A model generated the notes under the pieces. It saw only the letters and a program-made list of their open reading frames with translations. It had not been told where the DNA came from and made no database searches. From Acanthaster planci (taxonomy: Eukaryota > Echinodermata > Asteroidea > Valvatida > Acanthasteridae), in NCBI RefSeq assembly GCF_001949145.1, contig NW_019091404.1, positions 217,216-266,764 on the forward strand: a stretch of 49,549 bases of DNA, given 5' to 3'. Shown here piece after piece: positions 1 through 13,600 of this stretch. Numbering within the stretch: position 1 is the stretch's first letter; every line of letters begins with the position of its first letter. The position numbers and the translations under genes were made by a program.

Positions 1-351
1 GTCTCATACCTTGCTGCATATGCCAACTATATTCAACTTGTGCATCCTCATCAAGAGTACTGACACTTTTCAGGGCAAATAAAAATCTGATTGGAAGCCA
101 TACATATTAGAACGTGTTCACATCAACTGGTCCTGCCAAAAGACTTAGCTGAGTAGGATTTTGCTCCCCACAAGATTCTCTGCTGAGTATGACTACAAGA
201 ATGACACACGTGTACATGCAGCTTATACAGACATTTTTCAGTATCAGTGTAAGTAAACTGATTCTCCTCTCTGTATATTTAATGTGTGATGAGCTAGTCA
301 ACCGTCTAGACAGAATGTCGACATCTAAGAAACAAAAACATGGGATGTGGA

Positions 352-840
352 TAGGGCTGAGTCAATTTGAATAATTCACTATTTGGATACATGACATTTA
401 ATAATTTGATCGAATATCTGAATATTCGGTCGGACTGACAAGCAGATTGTTGATGAACAAACCATATACAAAATCAGTTGCAATAACACACACAATTGTA
501 CATTGAAAGCACTATACATGTAACAGCTTTTCTCACGTCCAGGAGTATCTCCAGCCACGATTTAGCAAGATTTAAAAGATGAAAATTACCTGCCCTGTTG
601 AAAATTTCTATTCCTTTTAAATTTTTTTATGAGTAATTTACTTTTGGAATCGTAAGATATCTGTCGCTTTTCAGTTGAATCTGCTTGAAACAATCCTCCA
701 CAGTGTAACTTTTCTTATTTGAAACAGAAGAAAATTCTCCCTTTCTTTTCATGAATTTTGCATTCGAATATTCAAATTGGGAAAATAACATTTGAATATT
801 CGATAATCGATCGATTATTCGGATATTCGGCACAGCCTTA
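352..840. mobile_element. hAT-like non-autonomous DNA transposon with perfect 8-bp target duplication
   Basis: The octamer GATGTGGA lies at 344-351 and again at 841-848. Between them the ends are imperfect inverted repeats, TAGGGCTGAGTC on the left and TAAGGCTGTGCC read inward from the right. The interior carries many AATATTCG-type motifs near both ends. An 8-bp duplication and TAGGGCTG-type ends are typical of hAT elements. At 489 bases, with no transposase frame, it is a deletion derivative or MITE. Confidence 0.75.
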
Positions 841-1350
841 GATGTGGACCCATGCAAAATGCTCATTCTGCATTGCAGTCATAAATGTGGAAACGCGTCC
901 TAATGTGCATGTCAATGGCTAAAATAAAATAAACTATAGCCTTGCTTTTTTAAGTTTCTATTCAAACATAACAGAGAATTTCAAATTACCATGTACTGCA
1001 TATCCTTGAGAGCACATTGGTATAAATTCCAAGGGAGCTTGTGACACAGCCCAGATGGACTAAAACCAATCAGGGATTGTCCAAGCTGGTTTGGGGGGTC
1101 CATACTTTAATTTAAAGCCCTTCAACATCGTCTATGTAATTAAGGTTCACAAATCACGGTCACCGAAGTCCACAATTGTGAATGTCTGTGAAACTGTGTG
1201 AAATATTGCACCAGAATGACATCCCAGTGATGTCAAATTTTAGAGTTCATTTCAAATGATAACAGAGAAACATGACCTGCCAAAGGACATTTTGGATTTG
1301 CCTACATTTAATGCTTATCCTGCGAGTCAGACTTAATTAAGGGCAGCCCT

Positions 1351-1628
1351 GGGTGATTATATAAATTAGAGGTCCAACTTGGGGAAATTTTGGTGTTCTG
1401 TTACGGGTGAAACCATTCAGCTTGTCTGGATGGAACTAATATTAGTACTGTTCACATTCTGTAGATCAAACAGGATTACATTGTTTATGACTTGTACAAT
1501 ACACAGTTCAATCTGCACAATGTTTGATAATGTGGTTACAATTTTACATGCAGAAAAGTTGAATGGCTTCACGTGTAACAGGACACCAAAATGTCCCCAA
1601 GTTGGACCCCTAATTTATAGAATCACCC
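1351..1628. mobile_element. Inverted-repeat element (MITE), 278 bp, GGGTGATT ends
   Basis: The left end (1351 onward) and the right end read as reverse complement share about 50 bases: GGGTGATTNTATAAATTAG, then RGGTCCAACTTGGGGA and TTTTGGTGTYCTGTTAC. No clear target duplication is visible. The ends resemble those of the elements at 15884-16114 and 26316-26548. A 126-residue open frame crosses it but follows the repeat and is not a gene. Confidence 0.7.
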
Positions 1629-4313
1629 TCCTACAGAAGTATAAAATGAAACATCTCATGTGTAAAAACAAAACTGAGTGGAAATACTGTAATTTTAGAG
1701 TAGGCCTATTGTGCACGGGCTGGTTGTTTGTACCGCTTGATTATACATGTTCAAGTTAAATTTGTATTGTTACAGAGACGAGGTGTTCACCCAAGTTATT
1801 TGTACATGTACATGTACGTATAGGAGGCAGAGTTCCTAAGCCTTTCTTCCCGATTGCCTTTCTTTCCAGCGGGCTGCAAGCCCCCAAAAAGTCAACTTTG
1901 ATTCTTCTGAATATTAAGCCCGCATAATCCTCCCTACTTCCAGTGCCGGTCTACCATGGCTTCACCTACCAACTAAATATCACCGTCTCCCCGGAGATCT
2001 TCTGTCAAAGAAAAGAGGGGGGGGGGGAACAGGGTCAGCCGGCTTCCATTTGAGATTTTCCAAATTCTTGGCCTGTTATGGTTGTTTGATCTGCTTGCCC
2101 GAGGCGCAGAGGGTGAAAGGTTTCAGCCTCTCAAAAATGTAAATGCTGCCCCGAACGAATACATGATTTTTCGGATAGTCGGATAAACTGAACTAAACAT
2201 CTGAGGGGAAAGCCAGCAAAGTCTGTAATGCAAGTAAACAGAACAGTGCACGTGTTGAATTTATGCAATGTACTGTAGATGTACTCGTGTGAATGCACAA
2301 AGTAAGAATCCGTTTAGTCATGCTCCCGGCTAAAATTCTATGGAAACCTCAAAATTACCCGAGAGCATTGTCTGTGTCGGAAGAGATGTAGGTCAATTCA
2401 CATGGGGAATGTTTTTTCTTTTTTAAGTCGAAAATCGGGCACAACTTCTATTTTGCTGCATGCAATGGAAGACTGTGTTTAGTTGAAAGACTGAGTTCTT
2501 GGCTGTAAACAGATCATTTGGATGTATGAGTGGAGAAGTAGATTCCAGGAATACGTATGAATTGGTTACATTTACTGTCTGTGATTTATGAACCTAAATA
2601 TCACTTCAATTTGAAATTCAATTTTATCACATCAATTTTAATTTTGCCCCCTCCTCCACAAATACATTCATACATGTAATAATTAAATTTGTGTAAATGA
2701 TACAGAATACAAAGGTTGCAGATTTTGCAGCGCTAGAAAAGTGTGGAGGAGGGTACAGGAACGTGGGTACACAGACATGAACTCCCCATGAGAGTTAGAA
2801 ATTTTCACATTTTCAGGAAGGCTTCCTGGCTAACAACTCCTGAGGAGTACTTAACAGACCAGTCAACTACATGTAATATCCATTCACCAATCTCACATTC
2901 ATCAATCTATTGGCTGACCACAAACCAATCAATTGAATCTACCGCATTTGTCTCTGCTTCAAATCGCAGAGTGGCAAAGAAGTCACTGCCTCCCCCCACC
3001 ACTTATTAAAACAATCAGTCAGCACTCAGATAATGGAAGACAAGTTCAGGTCTGCAAGAGTTGCTGGGTGCAAGGGCCAGACATAACGCTTTTACTTCTT
3101 CTAGCATGCTCAAGCAACAAATCTTACACAACTGCTCAGCATGTTTTGCTTGTCCCCTAAACAAACCAGTTACAAGTTACACCTTGCACCCTATACATGT
3201 AAGTTACATCTTATTTTGGCAAGTTGGTTCTAACTGTGTACCGTTTGTAATGTATTAATTTTTTACTGTTTTCAATTAAATTCATCAATGTTCTTTTATT
3301 GTCATCTTTGTTAACATAATACCGTTCTGTTATATAACTCTCTTTTATTTTTACACTTTAAGTTACTTTTACTTAAATAGTTATTTGTGTTGTGCATGTT
3401 TATTGCCCATATATATATATACATACATATACTTTTTTTTCTTGTTTTAATATTTTAAATTTTCAGTTTTTGTTGATGTCATATACTTTTATTATTTCAG
3501 TCTAAAACTTCACTGTCTATTATTCTGAATATCTGTTATTTTTACAATTTGTAAATGTCACCTTTGTTACTATTTGTTCTCTTGTGACTCTAATTCTCAG
3601 GGCCCCGTGGAAGACCACATTAAAATGTGAACAAGCAGCCGTGATTAAAGATCAGAAATGATAACTCTTAAAAAAAACATGGACAGTTCCACAAACCTGT
3701 ACCAGTAACAAGCAAAGCTAAGAAAACAGGAAGCACCACCAATACTACAAGTGAGACTTCAACCAAAATACGACAGGACAGAACAAGTATGCCCCTTCGG
3801 CTTTGCCAGTGGGGCATAACAAAGTCTTGCTTTGAATCTGATAAAACAACCCAGGCCACCCTTGTTATTTTTTCCCACCTGCCCATCAAAAGAGCGCACA
3901 ATTCTAGCTCCAGGGATGAAACCTTGCAAAAACATTCAGTCATACAACCAGTGGTGAACAATCAAATGAGATCACTGGATAGGGGTCGTCGGAAGGCGTG
4001 GCAAACTGACTGGAAAAGCTTTTGACGAGGAACAAGAGGAAAGTCATGGTGGCAGGAGGTAGAGAATACCACATCGATTGATGCATGGACAGGACTAAAT
4101 TTGCTTCCTAAATCAGAATCTTACAAACAACAAACAATCGGTGAATAACTTTCCAAGCTTTGGGGGAACAATAAGCCGTTGGGTTTTTTAGCACAGAAGA
4201 AAAAAACGAAATCCTGTAAAAATTTTACTTTGGCAGGGAGTGCACACTGTTCTCCTGCAAGTGGGCAACTGGAGGTTTCGGAAAAGTTCAAAAAGAAATT
4301 TAATCCAGCTTAC

Positions 4314-4652
4314 CACAAACTGATGGCTTTTCGTCCGATCCGTCCCAGCAGTGCGGTATCCCATCACAGAGTAGCTTGGCATTGAAGCACAGCCCATCAT
4401 CACAGTAGCGCTCTGTAAAGCGGCAAGGTGCACCAGACAGGCAGGCCCGCTCATCCGAGAGGTCGTTGCAGTCGTAGCGGCCATTGCAGAGCAGCTCCAG
4501 GGCGATGCACTCACCACTGCTGCATTGGAAGTCACTGTCCCCACGGCAGAAGGACGGCTTCGGGGGCAACGTTGGGAGTGTCGGTTGTGGCGGTGGCGTC
4601 CTTACGGCCGGAGGGGAGGTCTCTGTGACTGGTTGCGTTGTTGTCGAAGGGA
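4314..4652 (-). CDS. HSPG2: Perlecan-like exon 6: Pro/Thr linker and two LDL-receptor class A repeats
   Basis: A 339-base exon from acceptor TTGTTGACAG to donor GTAAGC. After a Pro/Thr linker of about 34 residues come two LDLa repeats. The first runs from CRGDSDFQC to CNDLSDERAC, the second from CRFTERYC to DGSDEKPSVC. Each has six cysteines and the acidic calcium-cage motif (DLSDE, DGSDE). Vertebrate perlecan domain II also follows the SEA domain with tandem LDLa repeats; a long Pro/Thr spacer before the first one is less usual. The exon ends in phase 1, so the next exon must start with two bases of a Gly codon. I found no suitable exon in 1-4313. Confidence 0.8.
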
Positions 4653-7600
4653 CTGTCAACAAAATGAAAACAATGCAGCATAAGACTCTTGAACAACATG
4701 CATCCGGGAAGCGGATGCCTCTCCAGGAGAAACACAAGTTCCCCATGGTCCTTTTGAGGGTACAACTTTCCTGAGGATTTCTTCAGCAAAATTAAAATAC
4801 AGCACTCTCTGATCCACGACATGTGCCAGTACACGTATCTTGTAGGCACTTTAACTTCCTTGAAGTTCACACAAGGGTGTTCTGACAGCTTAAGGCCAAG
4901 AAGGAAGAGGGAATAAAACTTCCGAAGTGAGCTTGGCACACAAGTGATCTGTGCGCCGAGTCTAGCAGGGCTGCTTGCACCTCGGCTGGCATGAGGTACA
5001 CAGTGTGTCTCTGTCGATGCCTGACATCCGTGTGGAATTATGAACCGAGCTCCCACTCACAGTACAGATGCACACACTGTGCAGGCATTCACAGCCAGAG
5101 TGTTAGTCAGTGACTAGACTTCAGGGCCACTGATCTCTGGCTGGCAGCCAGCTAGCAGAGCAGGGACAACCTTTCATGGGGCTTTCTGTTTGTCCCAGCT
5201 GCGTGGCTGCAGTGACCATCAGAGCATGAAGCTGAGTATTAACCTTCTGGCAGAGGTGGCTGACCAAGGCTTCTCAAACTCAAACATGATTTGGCTTACT
5301 TCTTATATCAACACTGATTGATAAATAAATATTTACAGAAGCCGTCATTGCCCATACCAATACAGTGCAAGTACATGTACATTACATGTTCGTGTACATG
5401 CATAATTCAGTGCAGTCTTCAGATGGAGGTGAAGTGCATTTACACACTTACTGATGAGAAACAGAAAATGTTTAAGTTTTGGACAAAACATGAAGAGTTG
5501 AAATACTTGTATTTCTTTACAGCACTTAGAGAGCAGGTGCACATACTAATCTAGAACACTATGGCAAGTTTTGCAGGATGTTAAAAGTGCCACTTAACTT
5601 TCATGCCATGTGAGGGCGCATCTGTGAATATCAAAACTGTGTGTATCTCCAGGGATTGGAAGTAGGAATTATCTTGCATCAGATGAACAAACAGGAATTT
5701 GTAATTAGCTTCAGTGATTCACAGCCTGAAAAGCTTTCAGTTTCCCCCAACGGACCATCAACAGATTCTGATTCTATATGGAAAGTTCATTTTTATGTCA
5801 AAGCCAATGACTTCCCATGGAAATCAGTGCCCCTTAGCCTCTGCACTCTCACAGAGTGTGAGAATTACATGTACACCTCTTGGTCAATGCCCTTTCTTCT
5901 TGGTTTGATCTCCACATTGAACCTTTCCTAAAATCCATCAAGGTGGACGGTTTCTGGAAAGGGCAGAGTTTGTTTATGTACATGTACATGTGATTCAACT
6001 TGACTTCTGAGTGGCTTGGAGTATGAATGATGACCCACAGATGGACAGTCTGCAGACAGACCAAAAACCAGATGGCACCCATTGGATCTGTCCTCACTGG
6101 TTGCTACGGAAACAGTTGACATTCCAAACAAATGTGAAACCATGTCCTTCGTAGACAGGGTGGGTGGGTGGAGTGCTTGTTTATTCTGTGAATTGCCATT
6201 ACAAATTAATAAAAATTCTCTACAACGCGCATACTGTTTTTTGCTGGAGTTTTTCTTTACTGTCAACATGTTCTTAATTCCTTACATTGCTGGGATTTAA
6301 GATGTGTCCCTATTGCCCTAATTCCCTTTGTTTGACCTTTTGCAGCACCAATCATTTATGGGGCACTCAATCACATTCGTCACCGGTTAACGGCAATACT
6401 TCCCTGTGACCCAATGAACTGATGCTATAACAGATCTTCCTGTGTCAAAAACTACCTGCCAATGAACGTTTGGATGCATGTAGGTCACGCTCGGCAAGTG
6501 GATGAAGTGTTTGGCTCCAACAACATGACATGAAGCACTTCAAATGGCAATCATGACAGAAAGCAGTGAAGCTTAACTCCCAAAAAGTATGCTGACGAAT
6601 GGTCTTGTTCCACAAAGACATCTACGGGTATTATGTGTTCAAACAAAGGTTAAAGAAGGAAGTTGGCCATACAGGTGCACCTGTACACATTTACACAGCT
6701 TTGCTTTCTCTATTTAAAAGAAAGCTTTTTTCTGTCACCTACCAGGCTGAGTTGGCCATACAGGTGCACCTGTACACGTTTACACACCTTTGCTTTCTCT
6801 ATTTAAATGAAAGCTTTTTTCTGTCACCTACCAGACTGAGAATTATGACTTAGTTGTAAAAGTTGAATACATTTCAACACGTTTGACCATAAAATAAATA
6901 CTTTGAGACATTCATTTCACTTGCTTACTTTCTGGAAGTTTGATCCGGGCCACAGTCATTAAACACATGTGTTTCGAGGTGTCAGACAACACACAAAAGC
7001 TGGCACTGAGTGTACACTTACATCGACCACACTTTCCTTAAAGTTTTTTAAACTCTGACTCAGCAAATTACAGTTGAATTTAACAAATCCTGTCCTACTT
7101 AAATGTGTCATGCAATAAACGCCATCTCAATTTTTCTGAACTCAAAGGCTCCAACTCTTTGGGGATACTTTCATGAATTTCAAAATTTCACTCTTCTAAT
7201 TCTCAGCTATAAAAAAGATTTGCATTATGACACAGCAACTGAAGAGCTTCTTTATCACACTGAAACTCTCCACTTCATCATCCCCCCAGGAAACACAACT
7301 GGTAAACAAATCTCTTGCAATTACCCCTAAAAAGTGGCTCTTTTCTGAACCAAGAGTATAATCTGACAGTTTATCAGACTGTCACTCAGACAATTCCTAA
7401 GGCCAACCTGTTCCCTTTAAAACCTACCTGTACTCCCCATTGGAGCTGTTTATCTTGCTTTGATAAAGTACATGTACACCGCTGTGGGTGCACCAAAGCT
7501 CTCCTGAATTCAGTGAATAAGTGGCTTTGGCCTTCTAGAAGTCAAGGCTCTTACTTCCACAACTTACCATGAACTGGCTATTTTGAGGAGATTAAATCGG

Positions 7601-10600
7601 TTGGAAAAAGTAAAATGCCACCGGGATCACAACAGGGAGTACAAAAGAGCCTTTGAGCCATTTTGTTCCCATTGATGCCAGCTGGGTATATCGGTTGTAT
7701 CACTCAAAAATGACAATGCCCACTTCCAGGGGCCAGGAAAGTAGGACTGGTGAAAAAAAAAATTCCTGAGGAAAAACCTGAATTCCGTCAATGCTTAATT
7801 GGGTGGCTTAAATCTACTTTTCCATCCAGTGCCAATAGGATGAGCAAAGAAACTGGAAAACCACTATCTTGAAGACATAATATGAATAAGGTCCGTGCCA
7901 CATTTTTAAACTTTCCATTGACTGTCCTTGTGGAACCAGCAAAGAACTTTGCTGAACTGAACGTGAGAACTGGATCTTGAGTTCGATGAGGTCTGAAAAC
8001 CAGAACTTTGAAGCATGTGCAAATGTGCAGCAACTCTCTGTGTGAGACTGAAAATTTCTTCCAAATGATATTGAACAATTCAAAATGTACAAGCGAACAT
8101 GTGCCTCGTTCATTACCTTTGAATCAAAGGTAACAGGGACCATGCCCCCCCCCCCAAAAAAAAACGATGAGGTTTTATTTTTTAGTCAATCAGAGTCAAC
8201 ATATTAAGTGTTTTGAACTGAGGTTGTTTTGTATGTATTACCGAGCGGATCCACTCCAGAAATAAAGATTGGGGGAAGCAGCTAGTTCCAATGTACAAGT
8301 TTTTATTATGGTATGTCAAGGGTATTAAAATAAACGACAGTCAACTGGGATGATGACGAAGAACTGTCAGTTGAACTGCTTACTCATGCCTTCCGTACAT
8401 GCCATAAATTGCAGGCCCAGAAATGTAATTGATATTCGCAGAGGTGAAAGGGAGATGTTCCCTCTGGCGAAAGTTGGAGTGAAATCAGCAACCTGCACAT
8501 TTTTACTTCACAAGAAAACTCACAAAATGTGCAAAAGAATGTCTATCATTCAATGAGAACAAAAGCGAGGATGCTATCGTATTCTAATTCAGCGCGTAAC
8601 CGGGGTTGGAACTGTGAGAAGAAATCAAGTGTTAGACCGCAAGAGGGCGCTAGTCAAAAATATCTATGCATGACCGCGTACGTACAGCCCACATGTTCTA
8701 TGAAATATACAATACATGATGCAGTTGAAACGGAATGAAAGGAACGGAGTCAATGTGAACATGTGACTCAAGAAAGAAACAGAACCAGCGTCAGGTGAGA
8801 GTAGGGCGAAAACTCAACCTGGTTACATATGGACAGAGCCATTTTGTTCAGGACACCATTTCTGAGCAGCTGCTTATTTGTGACTGGTTCAATCAGTTAA
8901 TGCACAAGTGCACTGAGGATGCTGCTTACATGTTTTGGCCAACTCCACTAAAATGGGGTCTGGATCAGGCCTTGCCAGACTCCCCCTCATAACAGGGGAT
9001 TTTTCCTACTGGTGTGCGAACAATGATCCAACTTGGAACTTTCTCACAATAACTTGGAACTTCTCACAACAACTTGGAACTTCTCACAACAACTTGGAAC
9101 TTCTCACAACAACTTGGAACTTCTCACAAGGACTAAAACCACCTATAACTACATGTAACGCCACATCGGGCCACAGCGAGCCACTGCCAAAAACAAGGGC
9201 AATTCTGTTCAACCCTCATGGGGGAGGTTAAGGGGAGTCTCAGGGCAAGTGTAACCCTTAAGACTGGATTATGTCAAGAAGTCTAGTTACAGCCCTTATT
9301 ATGGAAATAAAACCCTGATCCTTTAGTTCAGCTGTAACAATTAAGGGCAAACGGGAGTAATTCATCGTGGCATGTGAAGGGCTGGGGACCTCTTTGGGGA
9401 TGGGATTTGTTCTAGGGTTCTGGCAACTTGGGAGTTGAACGAGAATTGATTTCGAAGAACAGACATAAACCAGTTGAATAGAACTGAGACCGAAATAAAC
9501 ATGACAGAGAGAAGGGCGGATTCAATTCCAGCAGAGTTTGTGAGTGAAATCAATCCTTGATCTTTTGGCTACTCAAGAGAAAATAATATGGAATGCACTG
9601 GTATAAATTCTGGAAAATGAAAACCATCCCACAAAAGAGTTGAAATTCAGTTGAAACTTCAGCAAAAACTCTGATGTAAATGCTCTCTCTCCTACTAATA
9701 GCTGCAACATGCCGTCAGCAACTGTGGTCATTTCAGACTTTAACTTTGTACATGTACATTGTAAGTCCACATCAATGCGCAGGTTAATTAATTTTAAAAA
9801 GGTCTTAACGCAATGCAGCAGATTCGGGAGTCAACATACGGCTGTGCTGATGGGGCAGACCCTGGCACATGCGTCCAAGCGACCTCGCTCTTGTTTTATT
9901 TGGGGCATGCACTGTTGGAATACTAAAGTGGCTCTTTCTCCGAGTTGTGTATGAGGAGATCTGGATTCACGGCTGTGTCTGAATTACTTGGCTGTGGCTT
10001 GAAATTACTTACGAGTCAATGATTGTGGCTGTAGCAACTAACCATAGCATCGTGTGTAATTTCAAGTCATAGCCGAGTAAATGTACTTCAGGCACGGCTT
10101 ACATCTGCAAAAATATGAGCCAGCACATACGTGCGCGTCTTTACCGACAATGCCACAAGCGGTACTATGCCACCTGTCTTCTCTTTGATTTAATTAAATC
10201 GTGTTCGGCAGCTCCAAATTGCCTGACTACCACCGTAAACTATTCTCCTGCATTCTGCCTCCCATGTGACACACTTTTCAATGAAGAATGGAGCACAACA
10301 ACAAAATGGCACCCCAGGGCAGGGAATATGAAAAGAAGGGTCACCAACAGAAACCATGGATGTTCTCAGGGGACTGCAAACTGCATCATTCATCACTACA
10401 GAAAAAAAAGGGAACCTACATGTAGTGTAAGTGTAGTAAGCGAGGAAATTAGGGAGTTTGACCCAATTTTTTTCCATCAATGATGGTCAGCTGGTGTATA
10501 TGTAGTAGCCTATGCAGATATCTTGGCGTCAGTGGACTACTCACAATTACCTATTTCTTTTTAGCAGAATACACATGGATCCGGAACACAGAATTAAAAG

Positions 10601-13600
10601 CCATTACTGCGGGGCCATCCTATTCACAGGCAGGTGGTACGCCTGATCACAAGGGTGTCAGGACTTGCCAGGTAGTCAAATTAAGACACGTGTATAATAA
10701 GTGCGATGGCCAAGCAGGAATGACGTCTCCTTGGATAATTTGCATTTTATGAGGGATACTGCTGGAAGTCAAGGACCTAGACATTCATCCTTTTGACCTC
10801 AGTTTGATTAGAGTCACTTGATCAAACACGTTTCTATTTTCATTCCTTGCAAATGGATTTGGCCTCTAAACCTACTGTTTACTTTGTAAAGCACACTCTT
10901 GCAGGATTTGCCAAATGCACACACATATTAGCACTCCCCTGGACTGGGTCAAGACAGTTGCAGTGATTTCACAGCGCCCTCTATCGAGACAAAATTGTCC
11001 ACTTTTGGGGATCAGGTGCATAAAACGGCGCCCTCAGCCAGGTCAGATTTTTCTCTCGATGTGGCAAGAAATTACTCCCCTGGACCTTAAAAGTTAAACA
11101 CTGCCCTCATTTGAATCAAACCTGCAGATTGTGCTTTTTGATAAGCTGCATCACCTTTAGATGCGAGAATACCAGGGAGCAAGTCTCTTTCATTAGTTTA
11201 GTCACTTTGTTGACTGGTAACAAGTTGACTGCCGCACATGACTTCAAAGCGGCGTTCCCATTTGCCAAGCACTGTACGCATACATACATATTTAACAAGT
11301 ACCTCTCAGGTGTCCATTTAAAACGAGCATTTTACAGATGTAATACCCTCCACACTGCCAACAGTGTATTTATTGTGCTCTTTGGAGATGCAAGTGTATT
11401 CAATTTACATTACAATGAATAGCCTTTCCTTTCCTGTAAGTATATTCAGAGTGGCAGAATCTGGTACACCTGTAACTACAAGTATACCTCAGCAGTCAAC
11501 GCGTTGACATGGGTTTTGTAAAAACAAAGTACACGCAATTCACAACAGATCTAAAAGTGGATAACTTTCTCTTCTGGAAGAAATTTAAAAATGGCCCTTT
11601 TAGGCTGGGTCTGAATTACTTGGCCGTAGCTTGAAATTACGGGAGCTCATACTCAAGTGATTTCAAGCCACAGCTAAATAATTCCGAGAGCCCAACTTCA
11701 TGCACCACCTCTCCACTCGGCCATGTAGGACCAGCGACTCATCTGTTAAGCACTGGTTGATTCTGCCCGGTACCCAGGATGCGCTTTGTATGTAGGTTAC
11801 CAGGCAAGTTGACAAAATGGTCCCTGATCAAACTCGGTACTAATGCTTTCCAAATGGGACCTTCTACTCTTCTTCTGGAAAACAACCGCCAACTGACAGT
11901 AACTACAAAGATCATCTGAAACAAGACAGCTCCGTGGAATAAACTAAATAAAACTACAGTCGCACAACATCCAGCAACACAGCAAGTGAAATTTAATATA
12001 GAAAAAATACCTGCTTTTCTCAAACGGAAAAAACCTACCCCTTTGCAATTTTCAAGAAAAAGCTTCCTGGGAAAAAAAAACCTGAACAGATGGTGAATTT
12101 ACTTACTGCTGACCGGGGAAAACTCCAAGAGATCGGGAGAAACTTGCAGCTGTCCCAACTGGCCTCCCATTATTTTACTTTCCAGGGCTCTACGTAGCGT
12201 GTACTCGCTGTACACAACCTCTGACCCTAGGTCAAACTGGGCTTCAATGTAACCATCCTCGCGGGGTCTGGCGATGAATGGTAACAGAAAAAATATGTCA
12301 AGGTTGAAGATTACCTAATGACTGTTCTGAAAGAGTGAATTTGTTGTCAAATAGCAGAGTTGTACCCGAGTCCATCACAAGTCAAGCCACAAGCCCAGCT
12401 CCAAGTCATTTCACGACTCAAGTCGCAAGTAACAGGGTGAACAAAGACAATGAATGCTTTACTCATGATCCAGTTGAATAGCTTGTGGCATAGCAGGAGG
12501 CTGGACGACTTGTGACAGACTTGTGATGGACCAGCTGGAACTTGCGATGGACCATCACGTGACACGGTACATCCTACGTGTTTTTATTCATTTATGCATT
12601 TGTCACTTATCACAAAAATTTACACTTACATAAACTGAAGGACTGTGACAAATTGTGGGCCAGGGATTTCTGTATAAATGGCTTCCACCTGAAAAAGTAA
12701 AGACAAAAGTATTTGAAAGAAATGCTGAATCAATAATAATTCCAAACCACTTTGGGAAAAAAAACCTGTATATTGCAGATTTGAAATAATTGACATTTTA
12801 CAATACGGATCCAACTATGCAAATACATGCGTCCTTCTGACTTTTAAACATCTCAGCTGCCTTTTTCCATTTCAAAAGGGAAAATGTTTCAAACAGGGTT
12901 TCAAATTTTCTCCACAGACTTTGTGTTTTACATTTCCAGCACAGATACCAATTCCATAACCATTTTTTTTAACTTTACTACATTAAACTCATCCAGGAAT
13001 AATGACTTCTCTTCATTTCTATGATTTTGACAACATGTTTTCCACCATTTTTTGTTACACTCTGCACAGTTCCCAAGACTTCTCATTACTTCTCCAGAAC
13101 TTCCATCAGGACTCTCAACAGCGACATTAATTGCACGCACGTGTACATACCCTTGAGGAGATAGATTTGGCCAGATCGTCAAAGGCCACAGACAGCCGGT
13201 TGCCCAGGTCCAGTGTATATTTCACGTTCATGATCAAGAGACGAATCCGGTAGTATGCCACGGCAGCTGGGAACCAAGAGACAAAAAAATATGGGATTAG
13301 GGTCTGATGGGTCAAGCACGGCCCGGCCTCTGCCGGAACAGATAGGCAGTCTTTATTTCCGTAACGTGAAGAAACTACAGGATTAGCTGTACCTCCCTTG
13401 AATACAGCATGCCGGGGTATGCATGCCTGCCAAGATCACTGTGATCCAACCTGACAAAATGAGTCACAGAGCCAAGTGAAGTATTACTTGCAGAACGAGC
13501 AGATTTATGAAATCATTTGTCCCAGTGTCTATTTGTATTTTAAATGAACAGCTGTAATTCTTGTTTTGTTCTGTTTTTGATCGGTTGTCATAGGTTGTCC

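Larger units (their letters stand above)
1..4313 (-). other. Partial intron 6 of the perlecan-like gene
   Basis: No exon with the right phase or with LDLa/Ig-like cysteine spacing is visible here on the minus strand. It holds the hAT-like element at 352-840, the inverted-repeat element at 1351-1628, a 12-base G run near 2021-2033, and an AT-rich stretch at about 3240-3600 with a short ATATAT/ACATAC tract near 3410-3430. The remaining sequence gives only short stop-broken frames on both strands. Confidence 0.5.
4653..12106 (-). other. Intron 5 of the perlecan-like gene
   Basis: A 7.45-kb intron between the SEA and LDLa exons. Splice phases across it match, so no extra exon is required. It contains the 89-bp duplication at 6662-6839, the 20-bp tandem repeat at 9030-9130, two palindromic elements at 9970-10099 and 11603-11693, and a C11A9 tract at 8145-8164. 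Frames of 70-120 residues here are unrelated to any family I recognise. Confidence 0.5.

Noticed and set aside
1379-1759. 126-residue plus-strand open frame
   Set aside because: It mostly follows the inverted-repeat element at 1351-1628, has no recognisable domain, and begins and ends without gene signals.
4532-5056. 174-residue minus-strand frame overlapping the LDLa exon
   Set aside because: It is in a different frame from the cysteine-spaced LDLa repeats and has no family match.
9030-9130. CRISPR-like array
   Set aside because: The 20-base units are directly adjacent with no unique spacers, in a eukaryotic intron; it is a minisatellite.
10115-10483. 122-residue plus-strand frame
   Set aside because: No domain, no splice context, and a matching antisense frame of similar length; consistent with chance.
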